Assembly: GCA_959347315.1 (NCBI GenBank)
Contig: OY365807.1
Location: 32,981,660 to 33,045,659, forward strand
DNA length: 64,000 nucleotides
Direction of reading: 5' to 3'
Source of the DNA: Bimastos eiseni
Taxonomy: Eukaryota; Annelida; Clitellata; Crassiclitellata; Lumbricidae
In this document: piece after piece, positions 23,527 to 36,843 of the stretch
Position numbering within the stretch: position 1 is the stretch's first letter
How the letters are laid out: the number at the start of each line of letters is the position of its first letter
Translations under genes and position numbers: made by a program
The notes under the pieces: generated by a model
Database searches by the model: none
What the model saw: the letters and a program-made list of their open reading frames with translations, nothing else
What the model was told of the DNA's origin: nothing

Positions 23527-23709
23527 CTACGGTTGGTCAACAAAGGTCTTTGCCTTCTGCAGAAGATCGTCCACTGAAAGTCCCTCTCGATCCTCAAGAT
23601 TAAGCCAACGCATCGCCTTTGTTTCCACCATCTCCCATTCGTCTCTTTCGTCATAAAACTTTAATTGCAGGTATGTAAGAGCCAGAACTGTCGCCCAGAC
23701 GTCCAGAAT
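23527..23709 (-). CDS. VWA5A-like: VWA5A-like exon 16 (C-terminus)
   Basis: Acceptor TTCTACTTTAG. It encodes DVWATVLALTYLQLKF and WEMVETKAMRWLN, and ends KTFVDQP with TAG at 23529-23527. Confidence 0.95.
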   Translation of the reverse strand: MLDVWATVLALTYLQLKFYDERDEWEMVETKAMRWLNLEDREGLSVDDLLQKAKTFVDQP

Positions 23710-26700
23710 CTAAAGTAGAAATTGTTCGAACCAATGAAACTGAATGTATGCAAGGCAGCAGTCTATATATCACGCCAGATTCGATCTACAGATTTAAACA
23801 ACAGATACCCAAAGTGCATAAATATTAAACCAGTTCTCATTTGTTCTGTGGGATAATTTAGATTATGTCAATATGTACGCGATGCTACCTTCTTTTCTTA
23901 TTCTCATTCACCAGCCTATTCTTTCGTCACTGTTTAATCGAAGCATGCATCTTGAACAATGAAACAGATGACGTGTGAAAAGGCAATTGTACTGACATTT
24001 TACAACGATAGCCTAAAGCTTTTATGCAAAACTGTATCACTTGAGACCTTAACCAAAATCCAAAACCTCGTGATATATAGGCTAGATTTGTAGCTTTAAT
24101 GAGAAAGTTGTGAGGATTGCTTTTACCCACGTACACTAACAAAGGGACAAATGACATGAGATGATTAGCAAAACATTATAATTATATAGTCTCGGCTCAA
24201 CAACCCAACTTTACATCAAACCTACTATTAAATGCCTGATAAAAAGATTACCTCCCTGTCACAACATTATAGATAAGATAAAAATAGATTTTTTATCTAA
24301 TCAGATGGGCTAAACTGGCATAATGTTCGTTTGCTCATAGGCTAGGGTAATCAACAATGATTTAGTTTTAATACCTTTACTGGAGCCGCACTTAGAAGTG
24401 CAACCAAAGTAGTGTCCATTGCTGCAGCAAGTTCTGCATTCAGTATCCACTGACCAGAGAAAGTCTGTAGAGCAACTATAGTCATATAGTTTGGCTTTTT
24501 CGATGACTTCTCCTCTTTCATTTCCCCTTCCATACGTGCTGACCGGCATGGCTTGACCGTTTCGTGAAAACAGACACCCACTCCCCGTAAATCAGATTCA
24601 GAATATATATCTGAAAAATCTGTAAAATAAGTCACGTAACCGTCAAAATTTAGAACATTTCGTGAAACCCGAGAATCGGGCAACGGGGACTGGGAAAATA
24701 AACCAGAAAAGGGATTTCTAGGCCAGGTGACATTGACAAACAGCTGACGAAAAGCATAGAACTGGGTTTTATTAGTGACGTGACAGGATTTGCACTGGTA
24801 AAAATCCGCATTAGGCTCTATGTTTAATGGCGGAAAATGACAATAAGTGTTTGTAGTTTTCACACTCTTCAATCCACAAATCAGGTAGATCAATGGCTAC
24901 CATACTGAGTCACAGAGCTGAGGAACCAAGTTCTATTCTTGTATCCCTCGTAACTTCCGCAAGGTTGACTAATTTTAGTCCTTGCCTTGCTCGGCGGCGG
25001 CGGGGTGTAATTGCCAATTGGATGTAGGCCTATTACGTATGCCGAATGGGCACCTTGCCTGTAATAACTTGTTATCATTCGCTTATGCAATTTTTTATGT
25101 TTGTAGGCCTAATCATAATGCAGTTTGTCATTTTGAAATTAAACGACAATAATTATTATTCTTATTGTTATTATCGTTGTTATTATCATTGCTATTATCA
25201 TTTTTTTTAAATTTGCTCTGAGGTACTTCATTCCCTCAAGGACTTAGAGATTACTAATATGTTAAAACCGTTGTCCGAATGGTGAAGCCTCGTATTCTGG
25301 CGTTGAGGGAAAGGTGCCCTGGAAGGTCACAATATTATAGCGCTGAATACAGATAGATAAACGCTGGAAAAGAAAAGAAGCCTCGCGCTTATCACCACTA
25401 ATGGCAGAGATGCGAGCCCCAATTGCGTTAATATAATCAGTAGCGGAGGGATTCAGCGGGCCCATGGTCTCAATGGCTACTGGCTGGAAAATGTGCGTGA
25501 CCGGGAGCCCCGCATACTTCAAGGTCTTGCGGTCCGCCACCTACACCGACACGGAACCGGCCTGGGGCGCTATGTAGGAGGCAGCACAGGTGTGTACTAT
25601 CGTGGCGTCCCAAGCTAGGTATTTCCCGCCCGACCAGGGAATCAGAGTTTCACCATCGGGCCTTTTACCGTCCGACCTGAAGAGTCCGGCCGGCTCCTTT
25701 ATGCTTGGGATCTCGGCCTTGAGAAGGGCCCGCCAAAGGATGTCGTTGACAGCGTGGTGACGCAAGGAGCGATCCTGGGTCATCCTACACGCAGATCCAT
25801 GGTGACCCTCTGGTCCCACAACCTCACCGCACAGACAACTATGAGGGCCACATAATTTATGGCCAGGCGCAATCTCAGGCCCACCGCCATCCTAACTGCT
25901 TCGTTGTCGAAGGCGTATTATTATTATTATCATTGTTGTCGTTGTTAATATTTTTAATGTTAGTTTATTAGTATTAGTATACGGTCTAGTATTAGTTTTA
26001 TTATTATTATTATTATTATTATCATTATTATTATTATTATTATTGTTATTGTTGTTATTGTTGTTGCTGCTCCTGTTGTTGTTGCTATTATTGTTGTTGT
26101 TGACAATGTTGCTGTAATCATAGAACCATTCCATGTCTGGTGTGCCTCTAATTAATCTCTGGGTAGTCGATCATTTCGAACACTACCTGTTTAACCTAGG
26201 TGGCCGTCCATAAATGACATCACACGCTAGGGGAAGGGTCACCCATTTGTGAAGAAGTGTGACGAAGGATGGGGTCGACGAGACGTACGCCACATCATCA
26301 CATCAAGCATCAAAATGCGTAATTTTATTAAAATCTGTCACTCAATTAAACAAGTTCTACTTAATTAGCAGTAACTGTAACCAAAATTTGACAACACTAA
26401 TTATTATAATTGCATTCTTAATTTTCATATGTTATTTACTTTTACGGTTTGTGTCAATTTTGGGGTTTAGGAAGTGAGGCAGCTATTCTGTAACACACAA
26501 GCAGGAATCAATTATACTGCCAAAACGCATCAGGCCACAAGAAGTTATTGCACGTCGGCAACGCAAGGTAATGGATATAAGAGCAAATGAAGAAAATGGA
26601 GAGGGTGTTGATTCTTGATTGAAGAGACAAAGAAAGAAATACCTATTGAACAGGATGATGAGATCCGAGCCCTCTATATTTATTCCACGATGGATCATTT

Positions 26701-29700
26701 TGCTTCTGCGTGAGAGAAGTTTGGATTGTTTCAAGTAGCCTAATTGTTATTAACAAATTTTTTTAATGCAATGATTCTGCTAGAGCTTTTTATCTCGTGG
26801 AATGTATAATCAATTTAATAATTCTATTTTCTCCATTTTCCTTCATTTTACAATATAGTTTTATGTATTTCTACCTTATAGTCACTTTATTTATAATTGT
26901 AAGAAAATGTGCATATACAATTCTGGATATCTGGTTTTTTTGGGTGTGTCAGAGCTTTGTGACGTCATATTTGAGGAAGTCATGGCATTTGTGACGACGT
27001 GTGATGAAGGGGAGAGGTCAAAAATCGTCCAAAACTGCGTGACGTCATTTGTGGACGCCCCTAAGAAACTAAGTTACATGTAAAATTCCATTAATTATTT
27101 TTTGCATGATGTTTCTGTTGGACATCAGGCTTCTTCGCACTGCTTTACATGATATTTCTAACTGGTTAAATTCAACCGGATCCAGGTACCTCGGATTTGA
27201 AATTATGAGATTTACCACCTGAAAGAGAATATATCTGTCACCTATGCGTGCCTTAAATACAGTAATAGAACAAATAATTTTTTGTTTCATGAATTCTATA
27301 TCTGTCTTCCAAATAGGGAATAGCGAGCATACCGTTTATATTTTCGTTAGGTATGCATTGACTGTAGATTTGCAGTAGATCTAATAAGAAGATCCGCCAT
27401 CCTATCGGGGATCAATTTAACCGCTTAAGTTAACACGAGCGTAGTGAAACGTTCAAGAAACGTGTTTTATCGATCTTCATCCTGGTCTGCACACTAATCT
27501 CTCGGCTCCACTTAAGGTTCCCGAACCCACCATTGGTCCTAGCTGTCTTTAACTATTCTTCTCCCCACCTTCTTATCTTGCCACAGCCTGAGACGTGATT
27601 GGGAGTCACCAGGTCAAGAGTATGCCTAGTTAGACAGCTAGCGTACACGTATACGCAGATGTTTAAAACCAACGATGATTGTTATTCTGAGATTTTAAAA
27701 AAAGTAACAATAAAAGTTGGAGCATCGGACAATCATTGGTTGTCGGTCGCATTCCACGCGATAGTCACATGAAAATCATCGGCTGATTGGCATGCTGTAA
27801 ACGCTTGCTCTTATTATACAGCGTGTCACAAAAAAAAACATCAAGCAAAATTGTTTTTGCCAGAACATCGTCAAATTTCCACCAATTTAATAGCTTTTGG
27901 TAGGTAGATGGAAAAATGGCTGAAATTTCGTGCCATATATATATATTTGTCACCTCACCTGACTCATATCAACGCACCATCTTGTTAAACACAGATGTAT
28001 CAATTTTTGTAAATTTTATCTTAATTTTATATTTTTTTCTTAAACTTTATTACTTGGCTGCACTGATTCACTGAACTCCATTTCATCGAACCTGGTGTCA
28101 AAGTGAATGAGACATACTATCCCAACAACCTTCTTGCCCGTGGAGAAGCTACTGCCAGACATACGCCGGATATCCCAGGACGAGTTTTTTGCTTTCAACA
28201 GGATGGTGCCCCGGCGTATCGAGCTCGCGACACCGTCTCTCTCCTGGAGCTAGAGACGCCGACTTCATCCCTCCAATACTGTGGCTGCCGAATTCACCGG
28301 ATCTTAACCCAGTCGACTATAGCATAGTTTATGGAGTGTGCCGCAGGAGAAGGTTTACCGTTCCAGAACAGCTAACGTCGACAAACACGTCTGATCGATG
28401 AGTTCACACGCTATGACCAGTCTCGATCGTTGACGCTGCCGGTCAGTGGCGTCGCCGTCTAAGCGCTTGTGTCCATGTAAGCGGGGAATATTTCGAGCAC
28501 CAATTCTAACAATTTTAGGCAGATCTGTCATAACAATTAAAAACTCAGCTAAGTAAACCATATTCTACTTTACTGCGTGCTAATTCGGTCGTCACATAGT
28601 TTGTTGAAAGTAATGAAATTTAAGCTTTATATGCAAATTTAATACATCTGAGTTTAACAAGGTAGTAGCGGTGATATGAGTCGGGTGAGGTGGAAAATTT
28701 ATATATAGCATTAAACTTCAGCCATTATGCCATCTATTTACCAAACTTTATTAAAATTGGTGAAAATTTGACGACAATAAAAATTTTGCTTGATTTGTTT
28801 TGAGACACGGTGTAGTCGTCGCCATCATTAACAATTCTGCATAACGCCGTGAACCTGAGTTTGCACCAACTGCTAACTATATATATATATATGTATACTA
28901 TGTGTATTATAAAGATGATAGGATTTGCTTTATTGGTCCGATATAAGAAAATCCTGAATTCCTCTTGGTACGAAAGAATCATCAAATTAAAACTCAATTT
29001 CGTTACGTAACATATCGATCACGGATTCATGTTACTCTAGCATCATGTTAGAAATATGACAAGTTTTTAAGAAGTTTCTTTTGTGCGAAACATACAAGCT
29101 CTGATGCAATTATCTATTCACAGGAGTCTGGCTATAACAACGAGAGTCGAATCAAATCTAAATGACGCTATAAGACGCGTTGAGATCAAATTCGAAAACG
29201 ACGGATGCACACGTTTCTCTGCATGACCTCGATCCTGCTCCTTTTTCATTGAACTAACCGAGAGAGATCCTTCATCACTGCCACCCGTTTGAATGGGTGC
29301 TAAGCTTCATCTACGGCCACCCCTGAACAATCAGTGCTAGCCCGAGATTCGCATATCTTGAATAATTCTCTCTTGGTGTGAGATACACGTATACTGAATG
29401 CCCAGGTCTACACAACTCAGTATCCATGGGTTCAAATCCACGTCAACTTAAGACTTAACTGTTAACGCATTCTTTAGAAATATTGAATACAGACAAGCTA
29501 GATTATAAGAATATTAAGCCTAAATATTCAGAATGTAAGGAACTTAATAAGTCGACCTACTGACCTGATTCACAGAATAATTGTCCATGTGCGGCGATCG
29601 TGTCCATCATTGGAGGAGAAGCAAACGGTGGTGAACTTATTTTACTTGAACTCGAACTGAATAATGCTAACATCGAAGCTTTGAATCCAAAGGATTTTGA

Positions 29701-32700
29701 TTTACGCTAGAAGAAACAAAAAATGTATGCTTGCATGCAATTATGCAGTACAACAGTATATATAGCGCAAATTCGGGAACATCAAAAAAGACCATTTCAA
29801 ACCAAATCAGCTACCACGTGTGACAGCTGAAAATTGTAGCGTTCCGTAATCCATAAAAATAACTCCAGTATAAAGCTACAATTGTTTAGAAAATTTTAAT
29901 GTGCGCAAAATCACATAGAAATGCGAATCTGAGACGTGCTTTGGTAGTCGCCAGGTGAAGAGTAGATAGACAGCTACAAGTATATGCAAATGTTTAAAAC
30001 CAACTATAACGGAGGTGTTTTTTAATTAAGAATAATTAATAAGTTCTGTTTTTGATTCCTCTGTAATATGAATTTGTACATACTGTCGTTGCGTTATGAC
30101 AGCGATGTTTCTTTCCAATAAACGAAGATACGTTATACAATCATTGGTTGTTGGCTCCAATCCATGAGACAGTCACATGAAAAATCAATCGGATTGTCCT
30201 GCATCGTGGCTCATCCATATTAGAAGATTGCAGAGTACGGAGAGATAAGTGTTAGAAGTTAGATAGCAATACTCATTGCAATGATTTCGTAGGGAAAACA
30301 GGTCAGTTTACGTCGTATTCTGAATTATACAGGGGTGTCAGCGTTTGTAGGCTACTCGTAGTTTCTTCAAGGATTAGATGCACAGAGAACCACAATCGTC
30401 AGTGAATTCTGGATACGTTTGAGTCATTTGAGCAGTGATGGGCACTTTCAACTACTGTAGTTACTAACTAGTAGTTATAACTACTATGGAAGTAGTTGCC
30501 TAGTAGTTAGCAGTTATTAGTAGTTATAACTAGTTTTTAAGAAGTAGTTCAAATAAAATAGTTATAACTACTTTTATTAAGTAGTTTTAAGTTAACTACA
30601 ACATTTCACATTAACTACATTTTTTTCTGTTTACTAGTTTCGTCTTACAGGAATTTCTGTTATTTCACAACAAACATGAACGTTGCCCATTATAATCTCA
30701 TGAGTAAATTCGCCATGTAATTGTTTCAGTAAAATTTGCACATACTATTGTGAGGAAGTGGGTTCCTCTCAAAACTATAGAGAAAGCCTAAGGCATTATG
30801 CCTGTTTAATGGCATACCTGGAGATTGTTGCGCCATAAGAACTAGAGTAAAGCGGTCTTAGAGGGGTGGGTCTAGGTGATTCCCCCCCCGGACATTACCC
30901 CCGGACATTTTCCCCTGGAATTCCCCCCCCCTTAAGCATTTCCCCCTTGGACAATTTCCCCCGGACATTTCCCCGCATATGTAAGTCACATTTTCCCAAG
31001 GTCATATATTCTATACCAAAAAACATTACAGTTAGTTTTATTTCGGTCACAAATAAAAAAAAACAATAGTATAAAAACGTGCTATAAGGTGTAAAATTAG
31101 CAGTAAATAAGCTGTACCTACTCGAATTTATAGCAAAGGTTTCTAGTGTTACGCTAACGTTCGGTGTATAAGCTACACAAAGAAATACTGTGTTCACAGA
31201 CTAATGTTAAAAGCAATTGCCTTCAAGTAGTCTTTGAGACCGCGGTTATCGAAGTCTGCAACGATATTTGCGATTCTTGAAGAACAGTCTTTGTATTTCT
31301 TCTTTGGTTGCTGTGTCAAATGTCCGCCAAAGGGCTGGTTCAAGGCGACGATGTTCAGACTCTGCTCACACTTAGGGATGCGAATGAATCTCCAGATATT
31401 TGGGTGATGACAAGTGATGGCAGACTGCATCGTGGCAAGTCGTTGGTGACGCGCGAGTGCACATTCCAAATGTTTTTGTCGAACACTAGAATTGCTCGAC
31501 GATTACGCCGAAGACGACCGATGTAATTATCTTCGAAGTAATCGACGACAGCAGAGATTTCTTCAGGCAGTGAGTCCTGAAGTGATTCGAATGCTTCGAG
31601 AACCTTATCCATTGGCACGAATGCTAATGCAGGAATCATCCGAATTGACAGTGACAAGTCTGCGTCATTCTGGTATCTCTCCTGCAGTCCAACGGCTTGA
31701 ACTTTTCTGAAGATATTTTGAGCCAGATGGAAGAAGCATCCATGTATTGCTACGTCGGTAAAGCTTTCAGTAGCAGCATTAATGGAAGCTTTTTCGAAGT
31801 CCATTGTAATCGTTCGAGGATGCACTTGACGTTGTAGCACTTTAATTTCATTAAACAGGCGACGATAAGTATCTTGTGTTTTGTTCGGAAGCAGAACGTA
31901 CAAACATGGAACAATCGATCCGAACACAAGAACTTGTATTGTGTACAGCTGAAAAAACCGCTCAGGAACCACCTTAAATGTTCCATCCATGAACCAATGT
32001 TCCGAATCTTTGAGCAATGTTAGCGTACGTTCTGTTCCGAATACGAGGAATCTGTTAAGATCGTCGCAGCCACTGTCGTAGAGGAGAAATTTTTCCCCAT
32101 CAAGTAAACGCTGGTATTCGTCAGGAATTTCAAATGTGCGGACCTTAAGCACCTCTACATGAACTGAATCAGCTGCATGCGTGTGTTCATGCATGTAACC
32201 AACAACTGAGAGATCTTCATATAATTTGACCTTTTCTTTACACTCACTTAAATTTGTGCCTGCACCTCTGCGACGTTCGCACTCGTAACTAATCACATTA
32301 TTCGCTAATTTTTTTGTTTAACGTAAACAAATCCATTCAAAATAACTTTGTTTTTCCACGTATACTAGCTACAGTTTCCAACTCCATCTCGACGGTTTTT
32401 TCGCAACTGTTTCTTTAACAAATTCGTGGCACATTATATAGCAACAAATTGTGCAAACATCTACACTTCATTAAACATTTACTTTAGGCATCAAAGTGAG
32501 TGAACATCAATTAATTGATACTCAAAGCATGTCAGATTACACAGTAAATAAACAGTCTACCAATGTCCAACACCAATCGCTCTGTTCAAAAGAATTGAAT
32601 ATTGAGTCAATAAATTAAGACTCCATTAATTAAGACTCAAAGCATGTCAGATTAAACAGTCTACCATTCTTTCTAACAAAGTGACTGGTTCTGTAACATA

Positions 32701-35394
32701 TTTAGTAAACATCAATTTATTAATTAATTAGCTAGTTTATTAATGAAGCAGTAAACAGTCTACCAATGTCCAGCACCAATCTTTCTAACATGGGTCAGTG
32801 ATCAAAGGGGGGAAATGTCCGGGGGGAAATGTCCGGGGGGGAAATGACCTGATCCCTAGAGGGGTTGGGGCCAGGACGCGGCTGGATGACCACAATTAAG
32901 TGGGCTGCCGGGTTACAAGTTGGTCTGAGAGAGGTGATTGTCTAGTCAAGAATGGCAGAGGTGAAAGACAGAGAGAGACAGAAAGAGACAGAGAGACAGA
33001 GACACACCGGTAAGAGACTGGAATTTCGTTGGCAACGTACTATACGAGGACGAGGAATTGAAGAAGCACGGTTGATGCAGACAGCAAAAGGTGAGATATA
33101 CAGTGATATAGTATATCACTTATAGTATAATATATATATACTACTTTTTGATTCTAAGCATTAACAGTTTCTGAGAGTTTTACAGTTCTGGACTTTTTAG
33201 ACTAGACATTTTTGTAGTTGTAACAAGTTGGCTTATGTTACTGCTAAAACTGTGCTCTGATCAGCATGTCCTAGTAGTTCTTGTCCTTGTTAGTTTGCAA
33301 TTTGATATGCCATTGTGTTTCTGATCATTTTCATTATTTACGTTGAATATCAGCAATTAATACTGGCAACAAATTTGCATACTGCTTTGCGACTAGCAAT
33401 GCACCATGGCATAACATTAGCAAAGTAGTTGTAAAAGTAGTTAATAACTACTTATGTGGTAGTTACAAAAGTAGTTATAACTACTTGTTATGTGCAGTAG
33501 TTAAATAATAGTTATGACTGCATATTTTGAAAGTAGCTAGGAAGTAGTTTTAACTACAAGTCAAGTAGTTGGTGCCCATCACTGCTTTTGAGGTTAAGGA
33601 AACCGCCAAGAATCGAGTTCGCGTAATCTAGGCTAGAGCAGACAAGACAGTGGTTCATGGCATGTCTTTGTAAGACCGTACCTTATGTCACGTATTGTCG
33701 TGTATCATGTAAGGAGTGGCATCCGAAGGTAGAAATTCTCCGTTCAGTAGGTTCACTGCTGACCGGCCATGACCAAGGGCGTAAGCCATTCAGCAGTCAT
33801 TTGTCGTTAGATAGTTCAAGTCACCGTGCTGGTCTACATAGGTCAAGATATCCCGCTTTTGATGATCACCAACAACTGTCGTCTATCACCTCGTTCTATT
33901 GACGCTTTATATGCGATGAGTGAGAGTAGTATTTTTGTTAGCATCAGCAAACGGTTAATGGCATCTAATTGTCGTTGACTTCATTCAGGTTTGTGAGCTT
34001 TTGTTCCAGATGCAGAAAAATTTGTGTCCGCTGTCTGATGTGCTCAAGACGCATTTACATGTATAAAGGGAAGTCTTAGAAGCTTAGGCGTATACGAAGT
34101 GAGCCAAGGGTTACTGGTATGTGAACTGTATTTGATGATCAGTAGTGCATGAATAATGAGGAGGCTAGACTGTGTGGGGAAGGTCATCTTATATAGCAAG
34201 AGGGAGGGCTAACAACAAGTTGGGAATTACGAATCAGGAATGTGGTCTCGAGACCGTGGTCTTGATCTCGAGACCGGAAAACTGCGGTCTTGGTCTTGGT
34301 CTCGAATGCGTCGGTCTTGGCCTTGGTCTTAAAGGAACGGTCTTGGGATTGGTCTCCGTCTTAGGTTAGCGTTCTTTGTCATTTGCCGTATCAGAGCAAT
34401 TTCTTTGATGATTGCCGGCTTTCCGATTATTAGAGACACCGGTATTTAGGCCCTACGCGATTTTTATCGATTTACGACGTTCTGACAATCTATTGTACAT
34501 GTTAATGTGGGCAAAAAATGTTTTTTAACGGAACCAGCCATTTCAAAATTTGCTTTTACAAATGTCAAGGTTTTGGAACAATCTAATAATTATGTGGTCA
34601 GCCACGTGTAGTCACTATTTACCTACAACACCGAGTACAAGTAGGCCTACATCATTCAAACGGAACGTTGATCTACTTATTCAGATGTCTTATAGTATTT
34701 ACCTAGCGTATAGGGCCTACTGTAAGTAATTTGTAGTGTGATATTCTCCAGCCGAAGCCTAGAGCAGAACGGCAAAAGTTCAGACTTGCCGATAAAACTG
34801 TTTCTGGGCCATTATTACGATTAATATTCTTCTGCAATAAAATTAACGTTTTAAGAGTGTTATTCCGTTTGAGCGTCTTAATAAATTGAGTTGTTTATAA
34901 AAAAGAGCATCGGTCTTGGTCTCGGACCCTCGGTCTTGGTCTTGGACTCTGACCACCCGGTCTTGGTCTTGGTCTTGGACCTCTCGGTCTTGGTCTCGAG
35001 ATTTTGGTCTCGTGCCCAACCTGTTACGAATATCCTTTCCTAAAACCTGACAGTCAAAGGACACGATAAGGTGAGTGGAAGGCATAGGAAAAGGCTTAAT
35101 TTCAAGGTCAGCCATGATTAGGTAATGGATAATTAGTATGGCTGAGTTTGGACAATAAAAGGGAGGTGGCGGAAGTTATAACAATATCAACCGTGTATTT
35201 CTTGATGAGAGGAGGCTCATCTCCTTGGACGAGAAAGTGTCAGAGGTAGTGTCAACATGGATATTGAAGTCGTCGGTCAGTAAGTATTTGTTGAGAGTAG
35301 TGGACGCGAACAAAACGAGAAATCAAAATCCAAGACATAGGTTTGGAGGAGTAGGCAGACGAGTTGGGAGGACGGTAGATATCAAACACAGCGA

Positions 35395-35433
<39 letters not shown>

Positions 35434-36380
35434 TAAGTATGAGAGTTGTAAAGGAGCATTCGTAGGATAGGAAAGTGTAACGAGTGAAGTTAAGGACTAT
35501 AAGAAGACAGTGGCGCCACGCCGCCAGCAAAGCTGTGGAGGAAGCCATCTGTAGGAGGTTAGCATTCAGATTATTGGGGTGATAGGAATACCAAACCTTG
35601 TTTTTGGTATACAACTGACTTGTTCAAGTGAAGCGCGCCATTGAAGGTTTAGAGTTGGATATAACATCGTCGGGACATTTAGTCGCATTAGATCACCGAC
35701 GACCTTCTGCTTCCGGTCTTTGTCTACTCCAACCATAGATGTGTGGCATGAAATGACGTTCGCAGCAGTGCTCAGCAACACAATCAACGCCTTGTTCTCA
35801 TCTACAAAATATCATGAAATGTAACATATCTACATAATATGTGATAATATCAAGCAAGTCCGAATAGGATCCTCCAGTTCATAAAGACAGAGCCGAAATA
35901 TGCTTAAGAAACTGCAAACTGTATCTCACGGTATCAAACCGGATACGGTGTTTGCCGGAAGTTGTGTTTAATGCCTGTAGGTAGGTCTGCAGCGAGTCCC
36001 CGAGTACTCGCGAATACTCGACTTCAAAAGTTACTCGAGTAATTTTTGTACGCGAGTACTTGCTTGCTTCCACTTCCGGTCGGAAAAGTGCAATTTCCGG
36101 TTCAAGTTTTCGAATTACAGTCGTGATGACATCTCACAGTCTTATTCTTATGCACTATGACGGCTCGCGATATATCATTGTCAGCGGCTGTCGACAATAC
36201 GTTAATTATGCCCAACCCTTTCTATAGAGCCACAATCTGTAATAATAGCGACAACATTAACAACGACAAGAATTATGCTAATATTAATATTGCACTATCA
36301 TTACTACTACTACTCATTTACTATTACCACTACCGCCACTAATATTATAATAACAATAGTATTAGTAGTAGTAGTAGGTG

Positions 36381-36427
<47 letters not shown>

Positions 36428-36812
36428 AAAATAATAATAACAGTAGTAGTAATAACAATAATAGGCCTAATAATAATAATAATAGTAGTAATAATAATAG
36501 TAATAATTTTTATCAGAGGTGTAACAAGGTTTTGAAAAGTGGGGGGGCATAATTTCTAAAATATTGCGCTCAAAAAATTTTTTTTTTTATCCCCACTTTT
36601 TGAATTTTGCCCCACCAGAAATTTAAAAAATGGGGTCACAAATTATTTTAACAAAGGTAATCTTAAAAAGCCATTGGATAAACATAAAAAAGAGCCGATT
36701 TGGGGGGCACATGGGGGCACTGAGCACTAAAACTGGGGGTCTTTGCCCCTCCAGATTTGAAACTGGGGGGCAGGTGCCCCCTCTGTCCCCGCTTGTTACA
36801 CCCCTGATATTA

Positions 36813-36843
<31 letters not shown>

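Larger units (their letters stand above)
30433..33584. mobile_element. non-autonomous hAT element, copy 2 (hosts a nested MULE)
   Basis: Begins CAGTGATGGGCAC and ends GTGCCCATCACTG, flanked by CATTTGAG (30425-30432) and CTTTTGAG (33585-33592), an 8-bp duplication with one mismatch. Without the MULE and one 9-bp duplicate it would be about 1.15 kb, matching copy 1 at 1584-2765, to which it is inverted. It lies in intron 13 of the VWA5A-like gene. Confidence 0.9.

Noticed and set aside
28103..28327. Functional plus-strand gene with QQDGAPAY
   Set aside because: It is the frameshifted catalytic part of a mariner transposase inside intact TA-flanked ends.
31308..31710. Plus-strand frames over the MULE
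   Set aside because: Shadows of the minus-strand transposase with no motif of their own.
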